7,117 nucleotides of DNA from contig JAUIKI010000073.1 in the NCBI GenBank assembly GCA_030430875.1, positions 1 to 7,117 of the forward strand, written 5' to 3'. The stretch comes from Gammaproteobacteria bacterium. GTDB lineage: Bacteria > Pseudomonadota > Gammaproteobacteria > Pseudomonadales > JAUIKI01. Shown one piece after another: positions 7,071 through 7,117 of this stretch. The notes beneath the pieces were generated by a model. The model was given only the letters and a program-made list of their open reading frames with translations. It was not told the DNA's origin and searched no databases. Numbering within the stretch: position 1 is the stretch's first letter; the number at the start of each line of letters is the position of its first letter. The position numbers and the translations under genes are program-made.

Positions 7071-7100
7071 TTGAAAAAATCAGTGTGCACTTTATTTCAA
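7071..7100. repeat. AT-rich imperfect inverted repeat upstream of the acyl-CoA dehydrogenase gene
   Basis: TTGAAAAAA (7071-7079) pairs with TTTATTTCAA at the other end (7092-7100 used) in 8 of 9 positions, around a 12-base centre containing GTGCAC. It lies 17 bases before the acyl-CoA dehydrogenase start. It is not followed by a T-run in the direction of transcription, so it is not a typical terminator. It could be an operator, or chance in AT-rich DNA. Confidence 0.25.
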
Positions 7101-7117
7101 TTGGCTGTTATTTCAGT

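Overview
The window is a compact, AT-rich piece of a Gram-negative chromosome, most likely from a gammaproteobacterium. Lipid A/LPS genes (msbA, lpxK) show an outer membrane. Protein details match gammaproteobacterial families, and the order exbB-exbD-msbA-lpxK is known from several gammaproteobacterial groups. The low GC would suit a Legionella/Coxiella-like lineage, but that is inference and the sequence alone does not settle the genus.

All eight genes lie on the minus strand, so transcription runs from high to low coordinates. There are two functional blocks. Block 1 (about 7053 down to 3222) encodes an isobutyryl-CoA dehydrogenase-like acyl-CoA dehydrogenase, an enoyl-CoA hydratase and a 3-hydroxyisobutyryl-CoA hydrolase. 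These are three consecutive steps of valine breakdown: isobutyryl-CoA to methacrylyl-CoA to 3-hydroxyisobutyryl-CoA to free 3-hydroxyisobutyrate. They are followed, only 8 bp later, by the tRNA methyltransferase gene trmJ. The first two genes overlap by 4 bp (ATGA), so this looks like one operon. The next steps (3-hydroxyisobutyrate dehydrogenase, methylmalonate-semialdehyde dehydrogenase) are not in the window.

Block 2 (3102 down past 1) encodes an ExbB/TolQ-type proton-channel protein, an ExbD/TolR-type partner, the lipid A flippase MsbA and the start of the lipid A 4'-kinase LpxK. The LpxK gene runs off the window edge just before its P-loop. MsbA and LpxK act at the inner membrane in the final part of lipid A-core synthesis and export. 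The ExbB/ExbD pair would convert proton-motive force into work across the periplasm, but its partner here is unknown.

The blocks are separated by 119 bp that contain a plausible promoter and a 12-bp perfect palindrome, and no convincing intrinsic terminator. No mobile elements, CRISPR arrays, RNA genes or broken genes were seen. All complete genes have normal family lengths and intact catalytic motifs. I found no clearly novel system; the most interesting points are the ExbB/ExbD pair tied to lipid A export and the tRNA-modification gene at the end of a valine-catabolism operon.
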